Source of the DNA: Gordionus sp. m RMFG-2023
Taxonomy: Eukaryota; Nematomorpha; Gordioida; Chordodea; Parachordodidae
DNA length: 64,000 bases
Reading direction: 5' to 3'
NCBI RefSeq assembly: GCF_954871325.1
Contig: NC_088777.1
Coordinates: 34,573,366-34,637,365 of the forward strand
Of this stretch, positions 1 to 11,200 are shown piece by piece; the first letter of the stretch is position 1, and every line of letters begins with the position of its first letter. A program made the translations under genes and the position numbers. The notes beneath the pieces are model-generated. The model was not told the origin of the DNA. It searched no databases and saw only the letters and a program-made list of their open reading frames with translations.

Positions 1-44
1 ATAAATTTTTTTTAATTTTAAAAAATTGATTACTTTTATAAATT

Positions 45-131
45 ATGGATCAGGATGACATTATTTTCACCCCATCAGACAGTTTATCATTCTTGGATGA
101 TTCCACAAATTTCTTTGAATCTTCATATTGA
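45..131 (+). other. Possible short coding exon or ORF, unrecognised
   Basis: An ATG at 45 opens a 28-codon frame ending in TGA at 129-131. The peptide is acidic and Ser/Thr-rich (begins MDQDDIIFTPSD). It could be a terminal exon of a gene entering from the left, a first exon whose donor I cannot place, or chance. It lies 90 bases before the BED-finger exon of the hAT remnant, but no splice joining the two keeps the frame. No family recognised. Confidence 0.2.
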
Positions 132-472
132 ATAGTCAATCTCAATTTGGTGAAGATCTTCGTAAATTTATATTTCTGTTAGCTATGTTATAAAATCATA
201 TAAATGATAATTTTTTAAAGATATTAGATGAAAGTTTGATCCCGTTGAAATCTAGCAATGATCTTTGCAAAAAAATATTTGTGAAAACACCGAAGAAAGG
301 GCATAGGAAATGCTCCCTGTGTAGTAGAACATATTGCATAAGTACATCAACAAGTAATTTTATTTTAATATATAAAAGACGTAAAATTATTAGGCCGAAA
401 ATTTTTAACGAAAGATGATTATAATTAATATTTTTTTTACCTTGTTTAACCTTTGTTTTTAAATAATAAGAT

Positions 473-2473
473 TAGTATTGTTAAATAGCTGAGCCAAACC
501 AACTTAGCCCTAAACTCAGTCAGTTTTGAAAAATCGACTCAGACTCAAGTCGGCTCAGTAGTTGGCTCAAGCCGACTTTTGAGCAGAAATTTATTTATTT
601 GTGAATAAGAATTTTAATATTATAATGATGTAGAAATTGTGTGCCATCTCTATTTTGAGGGAAAAAATTTAAGCTAGCTCGATGAGCAACATGAGTGAGC
701 TAGCTAAATTTGTTCCATAACTTTTAGATGGCACTATACCCCTGGCCCGAACCCTATTTTTTAAAAAATAATTTCGATTAGGGCCTAATATATTTTTTCC
801 GAACAGGGTCGGGCTTAAATTTTTATCTTGCGATATCATTACATTTTGTCAAATAAATTGATATATTTAATTCTTGTTAGAAGCCAGGCGCTATTATTCT
901 TTATAGAATATATTTTTTATTTTAAATATGGATATAACAAAATTTTAGAGAATATTACATCATATATTTTTATTATTTAAAATAAATTTCAAAATGTAGA
1001 TATTTTATACAGATTATAATATTCAAAATTTTTACTGTATAAAAACTCTAAAAAAAAGTAATTTAACAATTACATAAAATATAAGTGATTCTTATGCAAA
1101 TAATGATAAAAATAAGACGATATTTTCAAATATAAATATACACAGTACTTTGTATTTGACCGGTCAAATACGAAAATTCAAATAAATGTTTTTTTTAAGT
1201 CAATATTAACTTTATTTTGAATATAATAGTAGTCAATTTTTTAAATTCATTGTAATTCAATAACTAACGTTTAGCTCTCAGTAGTGTTCTGATTCATATT
1301 CAATATTATCATTTTCTTTAATATTTTTAATCGATTTTCCTGGTGTCAAGATCTTCAATCGATTTCTATTTTTGTAAGAATATCCCAAATCAACCTATTT
1401 CTTTCTAAAAAAAATAAAACTAGGAATTGGTGGTCTCTTATTTGGGCATGGTTGGCATACGGAATTGATTATTTCTTACGGAAATTACTGATTACCATGT
1501 AACTATTAAACATCTCGTTTATACTTCTGAAATTAATTATATCACTTAAAATAATTTAGTCACAACCACCTTCGGGGACCTAAAAATAATGCATTATGAT
1601 GACATGTATTTATATCATTTTTCTCTTTTTAAACATATTTTTAATATTTTTTCTTCAGATTTTTTTTAGAGTATTTGACCAGATCAATTGACTGAATTTG
1701 ACTTGTCAATTGACCGAATTGCCAACCCTGATTAATTGCATAAATTTTATGAGTTAATACAAAAATTATATAAATGTTATAATTAAGAATTCATTTTATG
1801 AAAAAATTTTATGAGGTTACTTTTCTTTGAGATTTGGATAATTCATTAAGAATCAAATTTTTATCTATAATAATCTCCTAAATATTTAATAGGGTTACAT
1901 TTAAATGTTTTTTACCGGTGGTATCTCTAAAATAAGTTTTTAACCTTTTTAAAGTTGAAAAAGATCTTTCATTAGTGAAGATACGAATTGGTAGGGAAGC
2001 TAAAATAATTAATAATGTTTTGATATTTTAGGCAGGGAATCTAAAGTGCAATTACACATGGAAAGAGCTTGCATAACATTTTTTGGTTTTAAAGAATACT
2101 CTATTCTGTCAAGATTTTTTTACCAAAATTCGATAAATCCTCAATCGCAGATGCATCAATATTTGAGCGATTGGATTGTCTAGAAACTACTGTTTATATT
2201 TTAATATCTATATTAAAAAATTAATTAATATATAAAAAAAATTTTAAAAGAAAAATAAATATATATATGAGGCAGCTTGGCATGGTAAACAAATTCTAGA
2301 TTATTTTATTATATTCTTTCTAAATAGTAAATATAAATATAAACTTTGACTCAAAATTACACTCGAGAAGTTCCAGTGCCGGCTTGATCTCCTGAGTGGG
2401 CTTAAGCCTGAGCCAATTTTTACGATTCCGACTCAAGGTCTGAGCCGTAAAAACTCACTTTTTAACAACACTA
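473..2473 (-). mobile_element. hAT element with TAGTGTTGTTAAA-type ends
   Basis: Ends read TAGTATTGTTAAA on the left and TTTAACAACACTA on the right, inverted copies with one mismatch. Flanking 8-mers AATAAGAT (465-472) and ACTAAGAT (2474-2481) match at 7 of 8, as expected for an hAT target duplication. Both ends carry GGCTCAG/CTGAGCC-rich subterminal DNA. Around 1830-2060 the minus strand encodes an hAT C-terminal block (ASLPIRIFTNERSFSTL followed by KRLKTYFRDTTG), the ZMYM/TTF-type class. The rest of the transposase is unreadable. A second repeat (1153-1731) is nested inside. This looks like a decayed parent of several short repeats in the window with the same ends. Confidence 0.75.
1153..1731. 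repeat. Repeat with TTTGACCGGTCAAA palindrome and CAACCCTG end
   Basis: An 18-base palindrome built on TTTGACCGGTCAAA sits at 1153-1170. Related sequence (TTTGACC, CAATTGAC, GAATTTGAC) ends in GCCAACCCTG near 1731. The same terminal arrangement recurs at 36889-36946 within the eRF3 gene. CAGGG-type ends suggest an hAT-derived short element. The left boundary is uncertain. Confidence 0.45.
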
Positions 2474-2618
2474 ACTAAGATTTTAGTTTTTTTGCAATTT
2501 CAAAAAATTTTAGTATTTTATTATGTAATAATTAACATTTATTTCAAATAGGGTGTTAATTTTTTAAATATTTTTTATTTCAAAATGCACAGAAATATCA
2601 TAATACATTACTAATAAG

Positions 2619-3678
2619 CAGAGTTGTTAACGCTCCTTTTTAAAAGTAGCTAACTCCCGCTCCCGCTTCCGCTTCTACCTTCTCAAAAGGAGCTAGCTCC
2701 CGCTACCGCTTCATTTTTAAAAGGAGCTAGCTCCCGCTTCAAGTAATGGAGTGCCACTCCATAACCGCTCCAAAATCATATTTTTTTATCAAAAAGTTTT
2801 CTACAAAATATTTATAACCTTTTATTAGCATTTAAAAGTAATAAATTTTCTAAATTAAAATCTAACAAACATTCATGCCTCTCCCCTAAAACCTCTTTTG
2901 CAATACTAAATAGGCGCTCCTCAGGAGCACTAGAGGGAATCGAGGTATTATATTTTATAAAGATATTTTTTAATTAAGGAAATTTCTCAAAAATAGTAAT
3001 TTTGGTATCATTATTTAAAAAATATTTGTCCAATATATTATCTTCCTGATGGTCAATTTTATGGAATCCAAAAAAATCTTCTAAATCATTTTGTTAAAAG
3101 AAAGATTTTTTACTTTTAGATGCTTTTTTAGATTGAAGCTGCTCACTTTTTAAAATTAAATAGTTTTCAAACACAAAAGACATTTTGCCCTTAAATTTGT
3201 TTGATCATTTGGATTAAAATCTTTTAGAAGTTTAAAATATTTTTTGTATGATGGAAATGGAAATTCGATTTCTTCATTTATGATCTCTAAATCCATAATA
3301 TCTAAAATTATTTCTTGTTGTATATCTATAAAATGAATATTGACTTACAAGATTTTCCAAAAAATTTTCAATATAAAGAGGAAAAACTAGATGTTTAATA
3401 TTTAAAATAATAAATCAATATAAAACTCGGCTAAACATTTAATGATGGATAAATTTAAATTAAATAAAATTTTATTTTTATTGAATTTTAATTAACAAAT
3501 ATTATTAATATTTATAAAATAATTTAATTTATACATTAAATTTAAAGGAGCGGTGGAGCGGCGCTCCTCCATTCCAGCCCTAAAAGGAGTTAGCTCTCGC
3601 TCCCACTCCTCAATTTTAGAAAGGAATGGTACTCCAGGTGCTTTTGGAAAAATGTAGCGGCGCTCCTTAACAACTATG
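2619..3678 (-). mobile_element. hAT element with GGAGC-rich ends, 8-bp TSD CTAATAAG
   Basis: The element begins CAGAGTTGTTAAC and ends TTAACAACTATG. It is flanked on both sides by CTAATAAG (2611-2618 and 3679-3686), a perfect 8-bp duplication typical of hAT. Subterminal regions on both sides are filled with short repeats of GGAGC/GCTCC and AGCTAGCTCCCGC. On the minus strand around 2870-2960 the frame reads PSSAPEERLFSIAKEVLGE, the hAT dimerisation domain, and DLEDFFGF lies upstream near 3070. At 1,060 bp it is far shorter than a full hAT, so it is a deleted, non-autonomous copy. It sits in the presumed intron of the BED-finger remnant. Confidence 0.85.
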
Positions 3679-4231
3679 CTAATAAGATATTACAAAAAAA
3701 ATTAATGATCATTAGAGCAAAAATAATGAAGTTTTAATGTCAAAAGTTTATTTATATTTTTAGCCAATTTGCGAAAACATATTGTATCTCTACACCCACA
3801 ATCCTTATCCTCAGAATCTGTTAAAGTACCAGATACATTGTATGGTTTGAGGAAATTATCCGCTGATGAAAATTACAAGGTTTTACAATATATTCGACGA
3901 TATAATAATTAGTTAATTTAAATATTTTATATTAAAGAATGCGTACATTATACCAAATCTAGCTATAGAAGAAATCGAAGAATACCTAGCAGATCCGGTA
4001 GCTTAAACGTCCGTTGATATAGTGGATTGGTGGTATAGAAACTCGAAACGTATTCCAAAGCTCTCGACAATGGCCAAAGATTACTTACCCCAACAATCTA
4101 CGTCCGTAGCCAGCGAACGCACTATTACTAAGAAAAGGAATCGAATGTCAGCGACAACTTTGAATCAATGTCTATGTGTGAATTCGTGGGATGTTAACAT
4201 TTTAAATTTGCGCGAAGAATATTTTATGTAA

Positions 4232-5199
4232 TTTATTTTATGAATATAAATTTTTATTTTTTCTTTATGAAAATAATAAAGATATTAAAAATGTAGCGTA
4301 TTATATATTTTGTATTTGCAAATTTTTTACTTATAAAATTTAAAAGAGCCTATTTACGATAAATAAATAATTCTAAAGATATTTAATTGTCATTATAATT
4401 TCCAAAAAGAAAGGGAGAGGGGTTCATAAATAAAAATAATTTAATTCCTAATTAGTAGCATCTCTTTTCTAAATGTTTCAAAATTTTGTCTATGATAATA
4501 TTTTTAAGCACGAATATTATGATTTTGGATAAGTCATTCACACAATTACCAAAGAAAAAAAAATCTATTTAAAATTATAATTTATAATGAAGCAGTGGTA
4601 GATAGTATTTATCGGGTAAGACCTGTTGTAATAGGAATTTATTATGATTTATGAACATATTATAGATATTGATGATAAGTTTTTTATTGATTATATATAT
4701 ATAGATATTTATGAATATAATAATTTGTAAGGTTCAATACCTAACAGATATAAGGGGGACATTGTTATTTTTATGATGTAACTTCATATGAATGAATAAT
4801 GGACGTCCGAGAATTGCATGTATGTAATTTAAATAGACTAATATTACGAATGAATGGAACATATAAATTGGCGTATTATGGCAGAATTAACTCGTGATTT
4901 AAATAACATGTAAATATAATAAATGTTTGTAAAACTCATAAATTATAAAAAATAGTTCAAAATTTGTTAAAATTATTCCCAAGATCTTAAGTCAAATAAT
5001 TATAATCTTGTGTTTCAAATTTTCCAAATTTTATGTAAAATATAGTAATTATATAAAAGAAATTTAGCATATTTTAAAATTAGGGAAAATTCATTTATCC
5101 AAATGCCGTAAATTTAAAAATGGGATCCTTGCTGAACTTGTCCCGTCTTTTCTTATTAACTACCAATCTCCTAAATAGTTTCAAATGATATACTACTCA
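4232..5199. other. No gene seen
   Basis: A+T-rich DNA with no long frame, recognisable protein similarity or clear repeat boundary. Confidence 0.5.
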
Positions 5200-6990
5200 T
5201 ATTTTATACCCTCCCAAGTTAAAAAAAAAGAATAAAATAATAGCAGTATTAAAATTTTACGAGACCCTAAGGCTTAGAATATTTTTCTAATATCAAAAAC
5301 TTTTTGCATGGCTCAAAACAAGTATATAATATTTTATTTCTAGATTTTTATGCGTGAAGTTAAAAAGTAACGAAATTAGAAATTACTTAATGAACCCAAA
5401 AGTTTTAAAACATCTTTTCAATATCAAATTTATATAAATAAACTTAAAAAAAATATCTAAAATAAAATTTTTCGTCGTCAAATAAATTATAATGGCAGTG
5501 ACACCATATTAATGCTCCAAAGGTTTAACAAAATCTTTATAATATCAGAAACTTTTTATTGGGTTCTAACATAAAGAAATAGTTTTTTTTTTATCATTTT
5601 ACATTTCACACATGGAATTTATAAAAATGGCACTAAAAATTTATTTATAAATATAAAAGTTTTGAGCATCTTTTCACTATTAAAAACTATTAACTAGGAT
5701 AAAAACAAAGTTTTATAAAATTTTCCTAATTTTTTCCTCGTGGACTAAATTATAATAACAGTGATAATTTCTTACTAAATCCAAAAGTTTTAGAACATTT
5801 TTGGGTATTAAAATTTTAACTAGGCTTTAGACAAAATTTAAAATTTTTTTTATAATTTTGTTCCTCGTGGTAAAATATAGTGGAAGTGCCAATTTATTAC
5901 TATATTAAGTTTTAGAACATCTCTCTAGTATAAATAACTTTAAATTACGCTTAAAATACATTTTTAAAAAATTTAACATTTATTTTTTCCTCGTGGAGTA
6001 AAATATTACGGCAGCGCCCATTTATTACTAGACCCAAAGGTTCTTGAACATCTTTCTAATACATAATATTTAAAGGTTTAAAACAACATCTTAAAAAAAT
6101 GCATAATTTTTTTTTCTCGTGGTAAAATATAGTGGAAGTGCAATTTATTACTAGACCCAAAAGTTTTAGAACATCTCTTTAGTATGAAAAACTTTAAACT
6201 ACCCTTAAAAGAAATTTTTAACTACCCTTAAAAAAAATTTTTAAAAAATTTTAACATATTTTTTCCTCTTGGAGTAAAATATAATGGCAGTGCCAATTTA
6301 TTACTAGACTCAGAGGTATTAGAACATCTTTTTAGTATCAAAAACGCTTAACTTAACTTAAAACAACGTTTTAAAAAATTTTCTTCTTTCCTTGAGGAAC
6401 ACAATAAAATGGCAGTCACAATTTATTATTAGACTTGATATTTTAGAATATGTTTTACCATAAATAAAAAACTTTTAACAAGGCTTAAAACAACATTTTT
6501 AAAAAAATCATAAATTTTTTTCCTCGTGGAGTAAATTATAATGATAGTGCCAATTTATTACTAGACCCAAAAGTTTATGGATATCTTTCCAGTATCAAAA
6601 ACTTTTAACTAGGCTTAAAGAAAATTTAAAAAAATTTTCATAATTATTTTTCCTCGTGGGGTAAAATATAATGATAGTGCCAATTTATTACTATCCCAAA
6701 AGTTTTAGGACATCTTTCTAATATCAAAAACCATAAACTAGGTCTAAATTTTTTTTTTAAATTTCCACATTTATTGTTTCCTCGTGGAGTATAATATAAG
6801 GGCAGTGTTCATTTATTACTAGTTCCAAAGGTTTTAGAACATCATTCTAGTATCTAAAACTTTTAACTAGGCTTAAGATATGTTTTAAAAAAATTTTACA
6901 ATTTATTTTTTCCTCGTGGAATAAGATATAATAACAGTGACAATTTATTACTAGAACCAAAGATTTTTGAACATCTATATCAAAAACATT
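5200..6990. repeat. Tandem array, about 14 units of ~130 bp
   Basis: A unit of about 124-149 bp recurs. It contains TTTCCTCGTGGAGTAAAAT, then CAATTTATTACTAGACCCAA, then AGTATCAAAAACTTTTAACT. The CCTCGTGG landmark or a variant recurs near 5739, 5863, 5990, 6114, 6263, 6390, 6521, 6651, 6780 and 6912. More diverged units extend left to about 5200. Units differ by many substitutions and small indels, so the array is old. No coding potential is seen. Confidence 0.85.
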
Positions 6991-7246
6991 GAACCCGGAT
7001 TAAAACAAACTGGTTTAATTTTCAATATATATTTTTTTGACCCAGTTAGCCAACCCAGCAGGCCAACCCACCAAGCCGACCCACCAAGCCCACCAGATGG
7101 GTCGGCTCATGAGACCTTAAGGGTCGAGTCGGGTCTGATCTATGGCTAAATCGGTTTGCTAGGGTTTAGGGTCGTTTTTTCGGCTCAAACCTTGCTGGGT
7201 TTTCGGCCAAGCCGACCCGACCCGGCAATTTAACAACACTAGTCCA
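6991..7246. repeat. GGGTCGG/CCGACCC-rich inverted repeat with TTTAACAACACTA end
   Basis: A locally G+C-rich block. CAACCCACCAAGCCGACCCA-type units face GGGTCGGCTC, GGTCGAGTCGGGTC and finally CCGACCCGACCCGGC. The right end is TTTAACAACACTA, the terminus shared with the hAT element at 473-2473. The left end is not clear. Probably a short non-autonomous hAT derivative with expanded subterminal repeats. Confidence 0.5.
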
Positions 7247-7615
7247 TTCTATAAAGTGTAAAATGGTAACAGAGAGTTATATATATTTGATAACCTTTTA
7301 TCAATGCAAGTTGCTAAGAATTATATTATTGCATTATGTAGTTTTTAAAATCTATTATCAATTGAGGCAAATGTATGAATTTTTTTTATCACTTGTAAGT
7401 CTTTAGAGGCAAAATTTTTTTATATCAGCAATTGAAAATATTTTAATGTAATAAATAGATTATGTATTAAAAAATATTATTTTTAGAAATGTCTTGTATT
7501 GTTTTAATTATTTATATGCTAGTTTATTTTGTATGCATAATATAAAATGTGACAAAATCAGAATAATTGTTCTGAGTTAACAAATTTTAAAAAAGTATAA
7601 TATAATAATATAAAA

Positions 7616-7632
7616 CCCGGCCAAAGGCCGGG
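7616..7632. repeat. G+C-rich perfect hairpin
   Basis: CCCGGCC-AAA-GGCCGGG is a 7-bp perfect stem with a 3-base loop, set in A+T-rich DNA and followed by GCGGGGGGTCGATGGCC. It is probably the end of a short repeat element; there is no reason to read it as a transcription terminator in a eukaryote. Confidence 0.4.
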
Positions 7633-7640
7633 CAAAAGCG

Positions 7641-8269
7641 GGGGGTCGATGGCCCGCAAATTTGAGAGTATGGGGGCTACGCCCCTCATAAATTTTTTTT
7701 TAGTTGAGCCCTCTAAGATTGTAAAGGCTAGCGACGCCCCTGGGTATAAAAATAATATTTAAAAATTTTAAGGGGGAGGGGGCTTTCAAATTATTTAGGA
7801 GATGAATGACGTCACTGGTAAATTGCATTAATGCAAGAAGATGATAAAATTTAATGTTATAGGAGCGATAGAAGATTTATGGAAAAAATCTGAACAGAAG
7901 TATAAATCTACGCTACACTTTACTTATTTACATAATTAGTTTAGATAGATATTATACATTACCTTATTAGTAATTACCTATTGATGTATTTGTACAGCAT
8001 TAACATATTCTCATCATAAGAACATTCAAGGAAATTCTTCACCATCTTCGTTCAACATTGCTCTTATTATATTTGGCATGATATTTATCTATATATCTAT
8101 GTATTAGTTTATTAAAGTGGTTAAAATATTTTTGATGTGAATTAATGAACAATCTAAATATTATAAATTGAAAATTAATTTTACAAATTCTCATCGCATG
8201 TGACATAATTGACTAGAAAGTCATTCACACTTTGATTATAATATTTTTAAACTTTCAATTTTGAAATTT
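7641..8269. promoter_or_regulatory. Region upstream of POLR3H; no defined element
   Basis: About 630 bp between the hairpin and the POLR3H start codon. It must hold the POLR3H promoter if transcription starts locally, but A+T richness makes TATA-like matches uninformative and I can point to no specific site. Confidence 0.25.
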
Positions 8270-11200
8270 ATGTTTATATTGACAAATCTAAAAGATATTA
8301 CGATATTAGCTCCTACACAATTTGACAAAGATTTTAATGAAGCAATTAAAGAATATATAAATCAAAAATATGCAAATAAGGTAGAAATATATATGATTAA
8401 AACTAATGAAAAATAAGGTTATATTAAAGCTAGGCCTAGCTATATCTTTATGGGATATTCAAAAATTTGAACATAGCTATATTTTACAAAATGACTCCAA
8501 TGCTTATACTAGAGGTATATATATATATATATTTATTAGTGTATTCCATTAATTTTTAAGTATTTTTTAGATATGTTATATTTTCTCCATTTATTGATGA
8601 GATTATTATAGGAAAAATAAAATCATCAACACAAGATGGAATACACAGTTTAAAGAACCTCTTTATAATATAAATATATTATTTTTTATAGTTACAATTG
8701 GGTTTTTTGATGATATTATTGTTCCATCACATTTATTTCAAGAAAAATCTTTATTGTAATTTATATATAAAGATTACTTATGTAATATATATATTTTTTT
8801 ATATAGACAAATTAATTTAAAATAATATTATTGGTTTATTAAGATTTATGAATTTGTATCCATTTTGTAATATCCTTTAATAAATTGAAACACTAGTGAT
8901 GAAAAAGAACAAACGTGGTATTGGGAATATCAGACAATTGTCGATGAACAAGATATTCAAGAAATTCGACAAGAAATGTCACCCAAAAGTCACAAACTAT
9001 TTATGGATGTTGGAGAAGAGATAAGGTTTATAATATTTTTAGTAACTTTTTTGATTTAGTTATTGTTTTTTTACATTTAATTTCATGATGGTCTACTATT
9101 TTTTCTTTTTTTGATACTTTTAAAATATATATGATTGGTTTTAATGTTATTTAGCCTCAATCAATGCATCATTTACAACACATTTATAATTTTTTGAACT
9201 TAAGTCTCAGCATGTAGATGACTAGTAACTTTTCATGACTAATAAAATTTTGAGGTTCTCTGAGGTTGCACTTAGAATATGATCACTGTCTCCTAAAAAG
9301 GTTTTAAAATTCACCTAAAGAGTGCTGATGCCATATAGGAATCTGATTGTAGAAAACTGCCTAAGATCTAATTAAAACAAAATATAAGCAAAATACCTTA
9401 CGAGTATCCTCATCTGCCTACGACAAAAAGAAGGTGGAGAAGACAGTGGCACCAAAATTTGTGGAAACAAGATTTATGACAGCAATAAGTGACCTAACAT
9501 TATGACAAAAAACTGATCTAATAGTGAGATAGTGACAATGTGTGATGCAGGAGGCATAATTAGTAATATGGGATAAGTGCTGGATTCACTGCAAAGAAGG
9601 AGAGTAGATGGGTGTTATATACAAAAAAATAGATGAAAAGGTAAGGGTGTAAGTTTTATAGTCAAAATAAATTTTTATTTTAAATTCTTATCTATATATA
9701 GTATTTTATAATTATGTAATTTAACTTCTAATATTATGCAATTAGATTGACCTAAAGAATATAATATAATAATAAAGTTATTATATATAATAAAGTTATT
9801 TTATATAATAAAGTTATTATATTATATGACAAATATAATATTCAAATAGCGTTGATTATAACCTTATAAAATATAACATATATCTTATTTCCCATCAAGT
9901 TCAAGTTCGTCTATTAATCTTTTTGTTTACCAAGTTCAAGTTCATCTAATAATCTTTTTGTTTACCAAGTTCAAGTTCGTCTATTTATCTTTTTGTATGC
10001 TTTTGTTCCCTCGTTGGGTATCAGTTTTGAATTCCTTCTTGACTTGGTTTTATTTTATCTTCTTCTAACTTTATATTGCCATCTATTTTTATTGACTCGG
10101 GTTTTAGTTCTTTCCTTGTTCGTAGTTGTTTGGCATGTTTTTTTTTATTCTTCCCTTTTCCAGGGTTGTGATGGCGGATTCCATGGGTATATGCAACACC
10201 TGGTATATCTCTGTGATGTTTTTGACATTCAAAACAGCTCTTAACTAGTTTTTCGACATCTTTTTCTAACGTTCCCACTATATATAATGTCTTGTAATGG
10301 ATTTCATTGATGTAATACCTGGATGTCCCATATGAAATATATGTAATACTCTTTTTTGAAGTGAGTACAGAATGATTAATCTGCCATTCCAAAATAAAAT
10401 ACCGTCATCATTTTCTATTTCATCTATTCTTGTTCTAAAAGCTTGTAATTCTGGTGCTTGATTTTGTATATTTGTACCATTTATTAATATTTTTACTCTT
10501 CTTAAAATTGGATCTTTTGCGGTAAGTTCTTTCTTGATAGAGTTTATCATTTTGATTTAATTATTATTATCAATATACTTCGATTATTATCATCATTTTG
10601 ATTTAATTATCATTATCATTATGTTTAGTTATCTCTTTGATTTTATAAACCATTTAAATAGAATTGTTTATTTTTAGTATCGGGGTAGCTTTAGTTCTTT
10701 ATCTAGTTGTGACATCTTTAGTCCAGCTATTAATTGATCGCGAATTCTTAGTTCTATCTTCAACGGGCTAGTTCCTTTATGTTTTTTAAATAACTCAATA
10801 TGGATTCTGTTGGTCTGCGACTTAATCTAATGAAATCAATTCTCATTATTTATTCCTATATATGCTATTAATAATTTTTTCAAAGTGGCGCCAGTTTGAA
10901 TCTTTACATTCAACATATTTTTTTTCACCTATCCGATATTTCCGATATTGGTTCAAAACCAATCCGATACCGATTCGATATTTATATTGATTTTTTACCA
11001 TCTCCCTTTGAACCAAATCTAAGAAATCAATATTTTTATGCAAAAAAATAGAATTATGCTTTAATTTAATTTTTTTATTTCTACAATAATTAAAAAGTTT
11101 ATGGATATTGGTGGTATTATATGAATTTTTCATTATTTCTCCCCAGGGATGGGAACCCTCCTGGACCCTCGTATTTTGGCTGAATCTGGACTTGAACCCT

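Larger units (their letters stand above)
221..4231 (+). pseudogene. hAT transposase remnant: BED finger plus C-terminal dimerisation domain
   Basis: The first piece (221-353) follows an acceptor-like TTTTAAAG and encodes half a BED zinc finger (KGHRKCSLCSRTYC, then ISTST). A GTAATT donor at 354 and a TTTTTAG acceptor ending at 3763 would splice it in frame to 3764 onward, which reads NLRKHIVSLHPQ, the His half of the same finger. Sequence at 3940-4231 encodes the hAT C-terminal domain: EEIEEYLADPV, VDWWYRNS, SVASERTITKKRNRMSA and LCVNSW. The DDE catalytic core is missing and one TAA interrupts the C-terminal block near 4003, so it is a relic or a heavily reduced derivative. The AFSSG stretch normally found between SER and TKKRNR is also lost. 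The 3.4-kb presumed intron holds two further hAT elements. Confidence 0.7.

Noticed and set aside
7158-7172. Telomere-like TAGGGTTTAGGGT
   Set aside because: A single occurrence inside a GGGTCGG-rich short repeat; no array.
7616-7650. Hairpin resembling a bacterial terminator
   Set aside because: The context is eukaryotic and repeat-rich, and no T-run follows; more likely the end of a mobile repeat.
9380-9640. Purine-rich stretch with short open frames, possibly gag-like or LINE-derived
   Set aside because: No motif could be matched to any family with confidence.
9993-10244. Plus-strand 83-codon frame rich in Leu/Phe
   Set aside because: Antisense to the integrase region of the LTR fossil.
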